A stretch of DNA of 11,333 nt from Chloroflexia bacterium (GTDB lineage: Bacteria > Chloroflexota > Chloroflexia > Thermomicrobiales > UBA6265): positions 1 through 11,333 of the forward strand of contig JACCVC010000124.1 of NCBI GenBank assembly GCA_013698305.1, given 5' to 3'. Position 1 is the first letter of the stretch; the number at the start of each line of letters is the position of its first letter. The position numbers were made by a program, and so were the translations under genes. This document shows, piece by piece, positions 5,740 to 11,333 of this stretch. The notes below the pieces were generated by a model. The model worked only from the letters and a program-made list of their open reading frames with translations. It was not told the origin of the DNA and made no database searches.

Positions 5740-7080
5740 ATGCGCGTACCCGTGACCCGCTACGCCCGGGTCGGCGAGATCAGCATTGCTTACCAGGTCG
5801 TCGGGGACGGACCGCTCGATCTTGTCCATATTCCCAGTTGGATCACCAATGTCGAGGAAAACTGGAATGAGCCCGGCTATGCGCGGTTTCTCCGCAGGTT
5901 GGCGTCATTCTCACGGCTGATTCTCTTCGACAAGCGGGGCACGGGGCTGTCCGATCGTATCTCGAGCACACCGACGCTGGAACAACGCATCGAGGATGTG
6001 CAGGCGGTGATGAGCGCGGTCGGGTCCGAGCAGGCGGCGCTATTCGGTAGCACCGAAGGGAGCGCGATGTGTGCCCTGTTTGCTGCGACGTATCCGGAGC
6101 GGACGCGGGCGCTGATCATGTATGGCGCCTATGCCAAGCGCATTCGATCGATTGATTATCCGTGGGGACCGAACCTCCAGGAGCGTCAGGCGTTCTACGA
6201 CGCCCTGATGCGGGAATGGGGCGGTCCCGCCGTGCTTGGTCTTCTGGCGCGGAGCGCCAGGGACGATGACCGATTCCGTCAATGGTGGGCGGGGTACCTG
6301 CGCCGCAGCTCCAGTCCAGGCGCCGCGCTGTCGCTGACGAAGATGAACACCGACATCGACATCCGCCATGTCTTGCCCGCCATACGCGTGCCGACGCTTG
6401 TCCTCCATCGAACGGGAGATCCGTTGTGTCCAGTGGAGGGTGGCCGCTACATCGCGGCCCACATCCCCGACTCGACGTATGTTGAGGTTCCTGGTATCGA
6501 TCACCTGCCCTTCGTGGGCGACATCGATGCGCTCGTGGATCCCGTTCAGGAGTTCCTGACTGGCGCCCCGCCCGCTGTCGAGATCGATCGGGTGCTGACC
6601 ACCATTCTCGTGGTCGATATTGTGGGATCGACCCGCCTCGCGACCGAACTGGGCGATCATCGCTGGCGGTCCTTGCTCGATATGTATCGCACGATCGTGC
6701 GCCGTGAGCTTGATCGGTATCGGGGCGTTGAGCGTAATGTCATCGGAGACGGCTTTGTCGCGACGTTTGACGGACCCGCCAGGGCGATCTATTGCGCGAG
6801 CGAGATAGTTCGGGCGGTGCGCTCGCTCAGTATCGAGGTTCGGGCAGGGTTGCATACGGGTGAGTGCATTTTGTCTGGAGAAGAGCTTGATGGAATTGCG
6901 GTCCATGTCGCGGCGAGGGTCAGCTCGTTTGCGTCGTCGTCAGAGATCATTGTCTCGAGCACGGTCCGGGATCTGGTCGCCGGGTCCAACATTGTGTTCA
7001 CCGATCGGGGGCGGCATACGCTTGGCGGCATACCGGGAATCTGGCGGCTCCTGGCCGTTGATGCAGGTGGACCGCCATAG
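5740..7080 (+). CDS. alpha/beta-hydrolase - class III adenylate/guanylate cyclase fusion protein
   Basis: 446 residues from ATG 5740. Residues about 15-275 are an alpha/beta-hydrolase: FDKRGTGLSD (63-72), nucleophile elbow GSTEG (103-107), an acid-region LHRTGD, and PGIDHLPF with the catalytic-type His. The elbow holds Thr105 where the paralogue at 10966 has Ser. Residues about 285-440 are a class III nucleotidyl cyclase domain with both metal aspartates (Asp293 in VVDIVGST, Asp337 in IGDGFVATF) and the transition-state-type Arg393. The substrate-selecting lysine of the family is Asn333. No membrane segment or C-terminal DNA-binding domain is present. It probably senses or once hydrolysed a small lipophilic ligand and makes, or helps make, a cyclic nucleotide; this is inference. 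Start chosen because the paralogue begins at the same point (MRPVTKYAK against MRVPVTRYAR). Upstream starts 5614 (TTG) and 5650 (ATG) have no ribosome site either and add low-complexity residues. Confidence 0.85.
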   Translation: MRVPVTRYARVGEISIAYQVVGDGPLDLVHIPSWITNVEENWNEPGYARFLRRLASFSRLILFDKRGTGLSDRISSTPTLEQRIEDVQAVMSAVGSEQAALFGSTEGSAMCALFAATYPERTRALIMYGAYAKRIRSIDYPWGPNLQERQAFYDALMREWGGPAVLGLLARSARDDDRFRQWWAGYLRRSSSPGAALSLTKMNTDIDIRHVLPAIRVPTLVLHRTGDPLCPVEGGRYIAAHIPDSTYVEVPGIDHLPFVGDIDALVDPVQEFLTGAPPAVEIDRVLTTILVVDIVGSTRLATELGDHRWRSLLDMYRTIVRRELDRYRGVERNVIGDGFVATFDGPARAIYCASEIVRAVRSLSIEVRAGLHTGECILSGEELDGIAVHVAARVSSFASSSEIIVSSTVRDLVAGSNIVFTDRGRHTLGGIPGIWRLLAVDAGGPP

Positions 7081-7335
7081 TCAGGCGGGCGGCTCTGAAT
7101 CAGGCGAATCGGTGTCGTGGTGGATGGTATCCCGATACCGGTAGACCCGGCTGACCAGCAGGTAGACGATCCCCAGCGCGGCAGCCGTGCCAGCCATGGT
7201 GAATACCTCACCCAGATTCAGAACGTCATCGGCATGTTGGTGGCTTCCGTGCGCCATTGCCGGCACGGTGCTCAGGGTAAGCCCCACGGTGACGACCGCA
7301 AAGATGGCGGCAGCGTTTCGAACGTCTTGTTTCAT
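7081..7335 (-). CDS. small His-rich membrane protein, last gene of the DUF1326-DUF2182 cluster
   Basis: 84 residues; family not recognised. The N-terminus (KQDVRNAAAIFAVVTVGLTLSTVPAMA) is a signal peptide or first membrane helix ending in AMA. It is followed by the short His cluster HGSHQH (29-34), a second membrane helix (about 46-64, FTMAGTAAALGIVYLLVS), a basic stop-transfer RVYRYR, and a polar tail with HHDTD. The predicted layout puts the His cluster outside the membrane near the cleavage site, suitable for metal binding; this is inference. ATG 7335 is preferred: GGAG lies nine bases upstream on the minus strand, and it is 20 bases from the end of the DUF2182 gene, so the two are surely co-transcribed. 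ATG 7350 is a possible alternative adding five residues. Its stop codon directly abuts that of the convergent cyclase gene. Confidence 0.7.
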   Translation of the reverse strand: MKQDVRNAAAIFAVVTVGLTLSTVPAMAHGSHQHADDVLNLGEVFTMAGTAAALGIVYLLVSRVYRYRDTIHHDTDSPDSEPPA

Positions 7336-7355
7336 GATGTATCGCTCCATTCGGT

Positions 7356-8153
7356 TTAGACGCCCCGGAAGAATGCCGGGAGCCATTCGAGGTTGAGCAT
7401 GACCACCACGCCCCAGGCGATCAGGATGACGCCGATCGGGGTGGCGAGGCGGTTGCCGTACCTGGTGACCTTTTCGATCACCATGATGCCGGCCAGGGCG
7501 GTCATCCAGACCACGCTGCCCATGCCGACGGCGAACATGGTCAGCATGAGAGCCCAGCAACATCCCAGGCAGAACAGTCCGTGCCGGATACCCAGCTTCC
7601 AGGCTGCCATGGGACCATGAGCGTAGAACCGCCACATGAACGAAAGCGGATCGCGACATTCGTCAAGGCAGCGCTCCTTCAGTGGCGTGAACTGGAATGC
7701 CCCGGCAAGAACAAGCACAGAGCCGCCGATCAACCATGGCCGGTTCGCCAGCGCCGGTAAGACATCGACAAGCCAATGAACGCCCGCATCATTGACAAGC
7801 GCCACCACAGCGAATCCGGTCCAGATGACGAAGTATCCGAGCATGAAGACGCCGAAGACCAAACGTGACCGATCCTGATTTTGGGACACGCGAAGAAATA
7901 TCCTCATCATCGGCATGCTCGAAGGCAGCATCATGGCGGCGGTCATGAGTTGCCATGAGGCGATGAAGAGCCCGATGGTCAGAACCCAGGGAAACCGTCG
8001 TTGGTCAAGCACGGCATCGTGGTTGACGATGTAATCGCTGCCGCCCGAGGCGACAAGCAGTAGCGTTACCGCCCACGCGGCCACGACCGATCCCCAGATC
8101 AGGACCAGATCGGGGCGGCGGACGGATGACGAATCGGACAGGGCGGATTGCAT
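7356..8153 (-). CDS. DUF2182 integral membrane protein
   Basis: 265 residues with about six to seven membrane helices. It carries the family hallmarks: WQLMTAAMMLPSSMPMM (67-83), FTPLKERCLDECRDP (155-169) with Cys162 and Cys166, and HGLFCLGCCWALM (191-203) with His191, Cys195, Cys198 and Cys199. The conserved Cys/His set around the helix ends is why the family is described as a predicted metal-binding membrane protein; the biochemical role is not known. It lies between a DUF1326 gene upstream and a His-rich small protein downstream on the same strand. DUF2182 and DUF1326 genes are often neighbours, supporting one pathway. The start at ATG 8153 has only a weak ribosome site (TTGGAAC) and is preceded by a long intercistronic hairpin, so its level may be set post-transcriptionally. 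Confidence 0.87.
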   Translation of the reverse strand: MQSALSDSSSVRRPDLVLIWGSVVAAWAVTLLLVASGGSDYIVNHDAVLDQRRFPWVLTIGLFIASWQLMTAAMMLPSSMPMMRIFLRVSQNQDRSRLVFGVFMLGYFVIWTGFAVVALVNDAGVHWLVDVLPALANRPWLIGGSVLVLAGAFQFTPLKERCLDECRDPLSFMWRFYAHGPMAAWKLGIRHGLFCLGCCWALMLTMFAVGMGSVVWMTALAGIMVIEKVTRYGNRLATPIGVILIAWGVVVMLNLEWLPAFFRGV

Positions 8154-8181
8154 GGGAGTTCCAATCTGTCGTTGGCTGGGT

Positions 8182-8225
8182 TGCGTCGCCTCGCCCGGCT
8201 ACTCTCCACCGGACGAGACAACGCA
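8182..8225 (-). promoter_or_regulatory. 17-bp intercistronic RNA hairpin between DUF1326 and DUF2182 genes
   Basis: Read on the minus strand, TGCGTTGTCTCGTCCGG pairs without a gap with CCGGGCGAGGCGACGCA around a 10-base loop (TGGAGAGTAG): 17 pairs including three G-U. The same positions on the plus strand would be A-C mismatches, so the structure fits the sense transcript specifically. It starts seven bases after the DUF1326 stop and ends 28 bases before the DUF2182 ATG. No T-run follows. Likely roles are 3' protection of the first message, partial termination, or a processing site that sets the ratio of the two products. Confidence 0.75.
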
Positions 8226-8232
8226 GGCGCCG

Positions 8233-8850
8233 TCAGGCAAAGAACCGGAATGAGCCCTGAATGGCGTTTTGGCCCGTGATATCGATGTCGGACATGCCGT
8301 GACTGGCTTCGTAACGACGAAAGTATTCAGCCTTGCCAACATAGGCCGGTGAGCCGGGGATCGTCGAGAACGCTGTCTCCTGCAGGGCAGTTGGCTTGCC
8401 GGTCGCGCCCATGAAGGGAGCCAACTTCATCTCGGCGATGTCGCTGATCGTCATGGTCCCTTCGCCTTCCTCGACGTTGAAGGTGATAGGGACGCGTTCC
8501 ACCGCGATGACTTCGCCGATCAGCCCCGCGATGTCGGCGATCGCGCCACCGAGCTGGCCGGTGAAGACCTTGAGAAGGGCATCCTGCTGTTCCTGGGTGC
8601 TTTGGTCATCGACATACACGACGGCCTTCCAGTTGCCATCGAGGACGTTACCGGGTATGTGGACCGAGAGCCCGAGGATGCGACCGGAAACGTCGACGCC
8701 TTCGATGATGCCCTTGTCGACCGCCCAGCCGAAGACAGAGTCGCAGGTTCCACCGTCGGGATCCTCGCCGACCCAGCAGGGACACAGGGTGTTGCAGGTG
8801 CAGACTTCCAGTAGGCGGCCTTCGATCTCGTACGTCGATGTCATCACCAT
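8233..8850 (-). CDS. DUF1326 cysteine-motif protein
   Basis: 205 residues from ATG 8850. The DUF1326 signature is at the N-terminus: YEIEGRLLEVCTCNTLCPC with Cys17, Cys19, Cys23 and Cys25, then Cys36 in GGTCDSVFGW. The rest (LSVHIPGNVLDGNWKAVVYVDDQSTQEQQDALLKVFTGQLGG and following) matches the family's usual beta-rich body. Length is typical. The Cys-x-Cys-x3-Cys-x-Cys arrangement suggests metal or redox chemistry, but no function is established. ATG 8850 has AAGGAG eight bases upstream and gives the usual family start. The frame stays open to ATG 9018, which has its own GGAGG at six bases. That longer form adds 56 residues with a TRRRIT twin-arginine-like motif, Ala/Gly core and SSAAA end, so an exported version is possible. 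It is the first gene of the cluster with DUF2182. Confidence 0.86.
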   Translation of the reverse strand: MVMTSTYEIEGRLLEVCTCNTLCPCWVGEDPDGGTCDSVFGWAVDKGIIEGVDVSGRILGLSVHIPGNVLDGNWKAVVYVDDQSTQEQQDALLKVFTGQLGGAIADIAGLIGEVIAVERVPITFNVEEGEGTMTISDIAEMKLAPFMGATGKPTALQETAFSTIPGSPAYVGKAEYFRRYEASHGMSDIDITGQNAIQGSFRFFA

Positions 8851-8858
8851 GTGGTCTT

Positions 8859-8864
8859 CTCCTT
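8859..8864 (-). promoter_or_regulatory. ribosome binding site for the short DUF1326 start
   Basis: AAGGAG on the minus strand, eight bases from ATG 8850. Confidence 0.6.
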
Positions 8865-9024
8865 CATGAAGCGACGCGGTGGGCGCCGCCGCAGAACTGG
8901 TGTTCGCGAACATTCTCCCGAGCATCCCCGCGCCGGCCCACGCGCCAGCGGCACGCGTGATTCGTCGCCGGGTTGTCGTTGCGCTTCGTAACGATGGCAG
9001 TCGTTTCTTGTCTCTCATGTCATG

Positions 9025-9029
9025 CCTCC
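9025..9029 (-). promoter_or_regulatory. ribosome binding site for the long (Tat-like) DUF1326 start
   Basis: GGAGG on the minus strand, six bases from ATG 9018, in frame with DUF1326. It competes with the downstream site as the true start. Confidence 0.5.
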
Positions 9030-9033
9030 GCAT

Positions 9034-9370
9034 AAGGTTGGTCGGCGGTGTGATCGGCTGTCAGACGGCGCGCCAGTGGACTGGACCACCATCTGTGCGT
9101 GAGGGTATCGTTGGTACCTCCTTTCGACTCGTGCCTCCGGTGATCTCGTCCGCCGTGACGAGCACCGTCGCGGCTCGGATCAGCTGCCCGCGGACTGCGA
9201 CGCAGCGTGCAGTGTTGCCCGAGCACCTTCAGCTTATGGAGACATCTGGATGCAGACATCACGGAGGCTATGTAGAGGTACATGTAATTCTGGCGAGATG
9301 GTGCGCAGCGCGCCGGGCGACACCGGTATGGGTGCGCGGCGTCTCTGCGATGCATGAGCGGGCTCGGAGA
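9034..9370 (-). other. structured upstream region of the DUF1326-DUF2182 cluster; no supported gene
   Basis: About 337 bases without a credible gene. On the minus strand a hairpin at 9138-9167 pairs CGGTG+CTCGTC with GACGAG+CACCG (11 pairs, 2-base bulge, loop ACGGCG). Twelve bases after it comes GAAAGGAGGT (9116-9125), a textbook Shine-Dalgarno with no ATG, GTG or TTG at proper distance; ATA lies seven bases on. A 25-codon open frame from ATG 9092 ends in an ATGA overlap with ATG 9018 but has no ribosome site. An 8-bp palindrome TACATGTA occurs near 9280. No clear -35/-10 pair was found. Confidence 0.45.
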
Positions 9371-10411
9371 TCAGTCGGGATCCGGGTTCAGCAATCCTCG
9401 CTGAGCCACCCAGACCGCGACTCTCGCACGCGAATGGAGTCCAAGCTTGTTGAAGATATTGGACACATGGCGCTCAACGGTGGCAACGGATATCGACAGC
9501 TCGTCTGCGATGTGGCGATTGCTCAACCCGTGTCCAACCAGCACCGCCACCTCTCGTTCCCGAGGGCTGAGAGGCGTTGACTCGGACACAGCAGTGCCGT
9601 CTTCATCGACGACATCGCGGGGCACGACGCCCGTCGGCTGCGTGCGCGGCGCCACGCGAAACAGCTGCAGGGCGCGATTGCTGCCCGCCATGAGACGAAT
9701 GTCGACGGGCTCGAACTCGATGCCGGAGCCGGCGACGAGATCGGAGACCGTGCTGGTGACCAGAACGTCGCCCGGTGCAGCCCGTGCCGCCACGCGCGTG
9801 ACGATCTGAACGGCCACGCCGTGGGGCTCGCCATCGATCACCTCGCACTCGCCCGTGTGCAGGCCGGCACGAACGTCGACGTGGCGTGCATGCATCTGCC
9901 CGGAGATGGCGCGGGCGCAGTGGATGGCACGACCTGGTCCGTCGAATGTGGCGAGAAACCCGGCGACCGTCGCCTTGACCTCGGTTCCGCGATACCGTGC
10001 CACCGCCTCCCGTACGACCCGGCCATATGCGTCCACGATGTCGCGCCAGGCGTGATCGCCCAGACGAGCGGCAATTCCCATCGCTCCGGCGATCTCCACA
10101 TACAGCAGCGTTACGAGGATTCGTCGAGGCTCCAGTCTGGGCGGCATGCCCGTGAGAAACGCTTCGATCTCGTCGAGAACAGCGTCCTGATCTCCGGCGA
10201 AGACGAGGTGGTCCACGCCCGGAAGCTCGACGTAGACCGCGTTCGGGATACGCTCGGCCATGTACCGTGCACCGCCGACGTCGATGTCCAGATCGCCAGT
10301 CCGATGCAGGATGAGCGTCGGCACGTGGATCGCCGGCAGCACATGGCGGATGTCGATCATCGTGTTCATCTTGGCAAGAGCGAGGGCAGCTCCCGGGCTG
10401 GCGCTCCGCAC
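9371..10411 (-). CDS. downstream half of interrupted hydrolase-cyclase gene: cyclase-like domain plus LuxR HTH
   Basis: 346 residues if begun at GTG 10411, four bases after the in-frame TAA and in the same frame as the upstream half. Residues 1-90 are the end of the alpha/beta-hydrolase (LHRTGD, PGVDHLVF). Residues about 96-255 are a class III cyclase-like domain in which the first metal Asp is Glu106 (YVEIAGAM) and the GD pair is Val149-Ala150 (KATVAGFLATF), so autonomous catalysis is unlikely. The substrate-type Lys146 and Arg206 remain. Residues about 280-342 are a LuxR-type helix-turn-helix (LSPREREVAVLVGHGLSNRH, then SVATVERHVSNIFNKLGLHSR), which binds DNA and is absent from the paralogue at 5740. 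The protein would be a ligand- or nucleotide-responsive transcription regulator. No strong ribosome site precedes GTG 10411, so translation depends on read-through, reinitiation or error correction. It may be a pseudogene fragment. Confidence 0.7.
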   Translation of the reverse strand: MRSASPGAALALAKMNTMIDIRHVLPAIHVPTLILHRTGDLDIDVGGARYMAERIPNAVYVELPGVDHLVFAGDQDAVLDEIEAFLTGMPPRLEPRRILVTLLYVEIAGAMGIAARLGDHAWRDIVDAYGRVVREAVARYRGTEVKATVAGFLATFDGPGRAIHCARAISGQMHARHVDVRAGLHTGECEVIDGEPHGVAVQIVTRVAARAAPGDVLVTSTVSDLVAGSGIEFEPVDIRLMAGSNRALQLFRVAPRTQPTGVVPRDVVDEDGTAVSESTPLSPREREVAVLVGHGLSNRHIADELSISVATVERHVSNIFNKLGLHSRARVAVWVAQRGLLNPDPD

Positions 10412-10414
10412 AAG

Positions 10415-10417
10415 TTA
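10415..10417 (-). other. in-frame TAA stop interrupting the hydrolase-cyclase-LuxR gene
   Basis: On the minus strand the frame reads RQWWAT-stop-LVRSASPGAAL, against RQWWAGYLRRSSSPGAAL in the intact paralogue. No bases are gained or lost; the Tyr codon position has become TAA. Coding character resumes at once on the far side. Confidence 0.85.
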
Positions 10418-10966
10418 GGTTGCCCACCATTGCCGGAACGGCTCATCGCCAATGGTGCTGGGCGCCAGCGTGTCGAGATCGACCACGCCGCCCCAACCGG
10501 TCTCGATGTCCGTCAGGAACTGCTTGCGCTGCTCCACGGTAGGCGCCCAGGGGTACTCCGGATGCCACAGGCGCTTCGCGTAGGCGCCGTACATGACCAA
10601 CGCGCTGGTCCGTTGTGGATACGTGGCCGCGAACACGGCACACATCGCTGCGCCCTCGGATATGCCAAGGAGGGCGGCGCGCTCGCATCCGGCTGCGTCC
10701 ATCACGGCCCGAACATCGTCCATTCGCTCCTCGATCGTTGGCAGCTGCGCCACGCGATCCGAAAGTCCGGTGCCGCGCTTGTCGAAGAGGATCAACCGGG
10801 AGAACGATGCCAGCCGGGCGAGAAACGGGGCGCTGGGGCCCTCCCAGAAGTAGTCGAGATGAGAGATCCAGCCCATGACAAAGACGAGGTCAAGCGGCCC
10901 ATCGCCGATGATCTGATAGGCGATGTGGACGTCGCCACTCTTGGCATATTTGGTCACCGGTCTCAT
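10415..10966 (-). CDS. upstream half of interrupted hydrolase-cyclase gene: alpha/beta-hydrolase N-terminal part
   Basis: 183 residues. It starts MRPVTKYAKSGDVHIAYQIIG and matches the paralogue at 5740-7080 along its full length. It has FDKRGTGLSD (61-70) and a classical nucleophile elbow GISEG with Ser103, followed by AMCAVFAATYPQRTSALVMYGAYAK. The frame ends at a TAA in the middle of the hydrolase domain, before the acid and histidine of the triad, so this fragment alone should not be an active hydrolase. GAGGAG at 10973-10978, six bases upstream, makes ATG 10966 a firm start. Together with 9371-10411 it forms a single former or recoded gene of about 530 codons (alpha/beta-hydrolase - cyclase - LuxR HTH). 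Either a recent nonsense mutation, a sequencing error, or real read-through or reinitiation explains the break. Confidence 0.75.
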   Translation of the reverse strand: MRPVTKYAKSGDVHIAYQIIGDGPLDLVFVMGWISHLDYFWEGPSAPFLARLASFSRLILFDKRGTGLSDRVAQLPTIEERMDDVRAVMDAAGCERAALLGISEGAAMCAVFAATYPQRTSALVMYGAYAKRLWHPEYPWAPTVEQRKQFLTDIETGWGGVVDLDTLAPSTIGDEPFRQWWAT

Positions 10967-11303
10967 CGTCGTCTCCTCGAGACAACGTGCCTGAAAGGGC
11001 GCTGGCCGAGGGCGCGCCTACCAGCGTGGAACCGGACACGTTGATCCTGTCATGGCACACAGTGTAATGGACATGGCGCGGCACGCGTCGAAAGCTATCG
11101 TGTCTGCGCTCGACCCCGCTCCGATGCTGCTGGATGAACACCGGTGACGAGTTCATGGGCCGGCGGGATCATCCTGACGAGTGCAGGCGAAGCCGCTTGC
11201 GATGGCGTGTGCCGCCTCGACATGTGAGCAGCGCCCGTACGCACGGCGTGATGGATTCATCACGGCAGGTGGCGTTGTGGAGTCGCTTGGCGCGGCGTGG
11301 GTG
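10967..11303. other. intergenic region upstream of the interrupted gene
   Basis: About 337 bases with no supported gene. Near the start, GAGGAG (minus, 10973-10978) serves ATG 10966. An inverted repeat CGCTGG/CCAGCG (11000-11005 with 11021-11026) encloses the palindrome GGCGCGCC. ACAC-A-GTGT occurs at 11057-11065. TACACT on the minus strand near 11061-11066 resembles a -10 box but has no matching -35. Open frames here have no family character. Confidence 0.4.
11247..11264 (-). terminator. 7-bp perfect hairpin, possible end of the gene entering from the right
   Basis: CGTGATG and CATCACG flank a 4-base loop. It lies about 40 bases downstream (minus strand) of the TGA at 11304-11306. There is no U-tract, so an operator is also possible. 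Confidence 0.35.
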
Positions 11304-11333
11304 TCAGCTGAGCCGCAGCACGGTGAACGCCTC
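11304..11333 (-). CDS. possible C-terminal end of a gene truncated by the window edge
   Basis: The minus-strand frame from the edge reads EAFTVLRLS then TGA, a plausible protein C-terminus. Only nine residues are visible, so the call rests on the open frame and on the hairpin that follows. No family can be named. Confidence 0.28.
   Translation of the reverse strand, partial: EAFTVLRLS

Noticed and set aside
7336..7659. Long N-terminal extension of the small His-rich protein, opposite frame to DUF2182
   Set aside because: It overlaps the DUF2182 gene in another frame and reads as Arg/His-rich noise. A membrane-protein start with a GGAG site exists at 7335.
9371..10966. Frameshift as the cause of the split hydrolase-cyclase gene
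   Set aside because: Both halves are in the same frame and align without a gap; the break is a single TAA codon.
9821..11044. 407-codon plus-strand open frame antisense to the interrupted cyclase gene
   Set aside because: The minus strand shows clear hydrolase and cyclase homology. The antisense product has no recognisable family and no ribosome site.

Overview
The window reads as a chromosomal segment of a bacterium with moderately high GC content. The best guess is a Chloroflexota lineage of the Thermomicrobiales/Sphaerobacter type. That guess rests on the gene mix: alpha/beta-hydrolase fused to class III cyclase and LuxR domains, DUF2182 and DUF1326 membrane/cysteine proteins, a Tat-exported haloperoxidase-like protein, and small exported proteins with no outer-membrane anchor. 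It is inferred from protein character only. No rRNA, tRNA, CRISPR array, insertion sequence or phage gene was seen.

Left part, plus strand (1-4333): a Tat-exported vanadium-haloperoxidase/PAP2-like protein (4-1530). Next come two tandem paralogous secreted proteins of 162 and 164 residues (1639-2127, 2216-2710), each made of five glycine-rich repeats of about 19 residues between two conserved cysteine pairs. A LysE-family amino-acid exporter follows (2951-3676, true start probably nearer 3035), then an unrecognised secreted 190-residue protein (3761-4333). The spacings (85-240 bases, several with hairpins) suggest separate small transcription units, but four of these five products are exported.

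Middle (4587-7080): a luciferase-like (LLM) flavin oxidoreductase on the minus strand diverges from a plus-strand alpha/beta-hydrolase/class III cyclase fusion. The intergenic region between them carries a recognisable promoter and two palindromes.

Right part, minus strand (7081-9033): a compact three-gene cluster transcribed DUF1326 -> DUF2182 -> small histidine-rich membrane protein. All three products display Cys or His clusters, so metal or thiol chemistry is a reasonable hypothesis. A 17-bp intercistronic hairpin separates the first two genes, and the region upstream of the first contains another stem-loop followed by an orphan Shine-Dalgarno sequence.

Far right (9371-10966, minus): a second alpha/beta-hydrolase/cyclase-like protein, with a C-terminal LuxR helix-turn-helix, is interrupted by one in-frame TAA. 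Its cyclase domain has lost both metal-aspartate positions but keeps the substrate-type lysine. The intact paralogue at 5740-7080 keeps both aspartates, has lost the lysine, and has threonine at the hydrolase nucleophile position. This complementary pattern is the most interesting signal in the window. The last 30 bases probably hold the C-terminus of another minus-strand gene.
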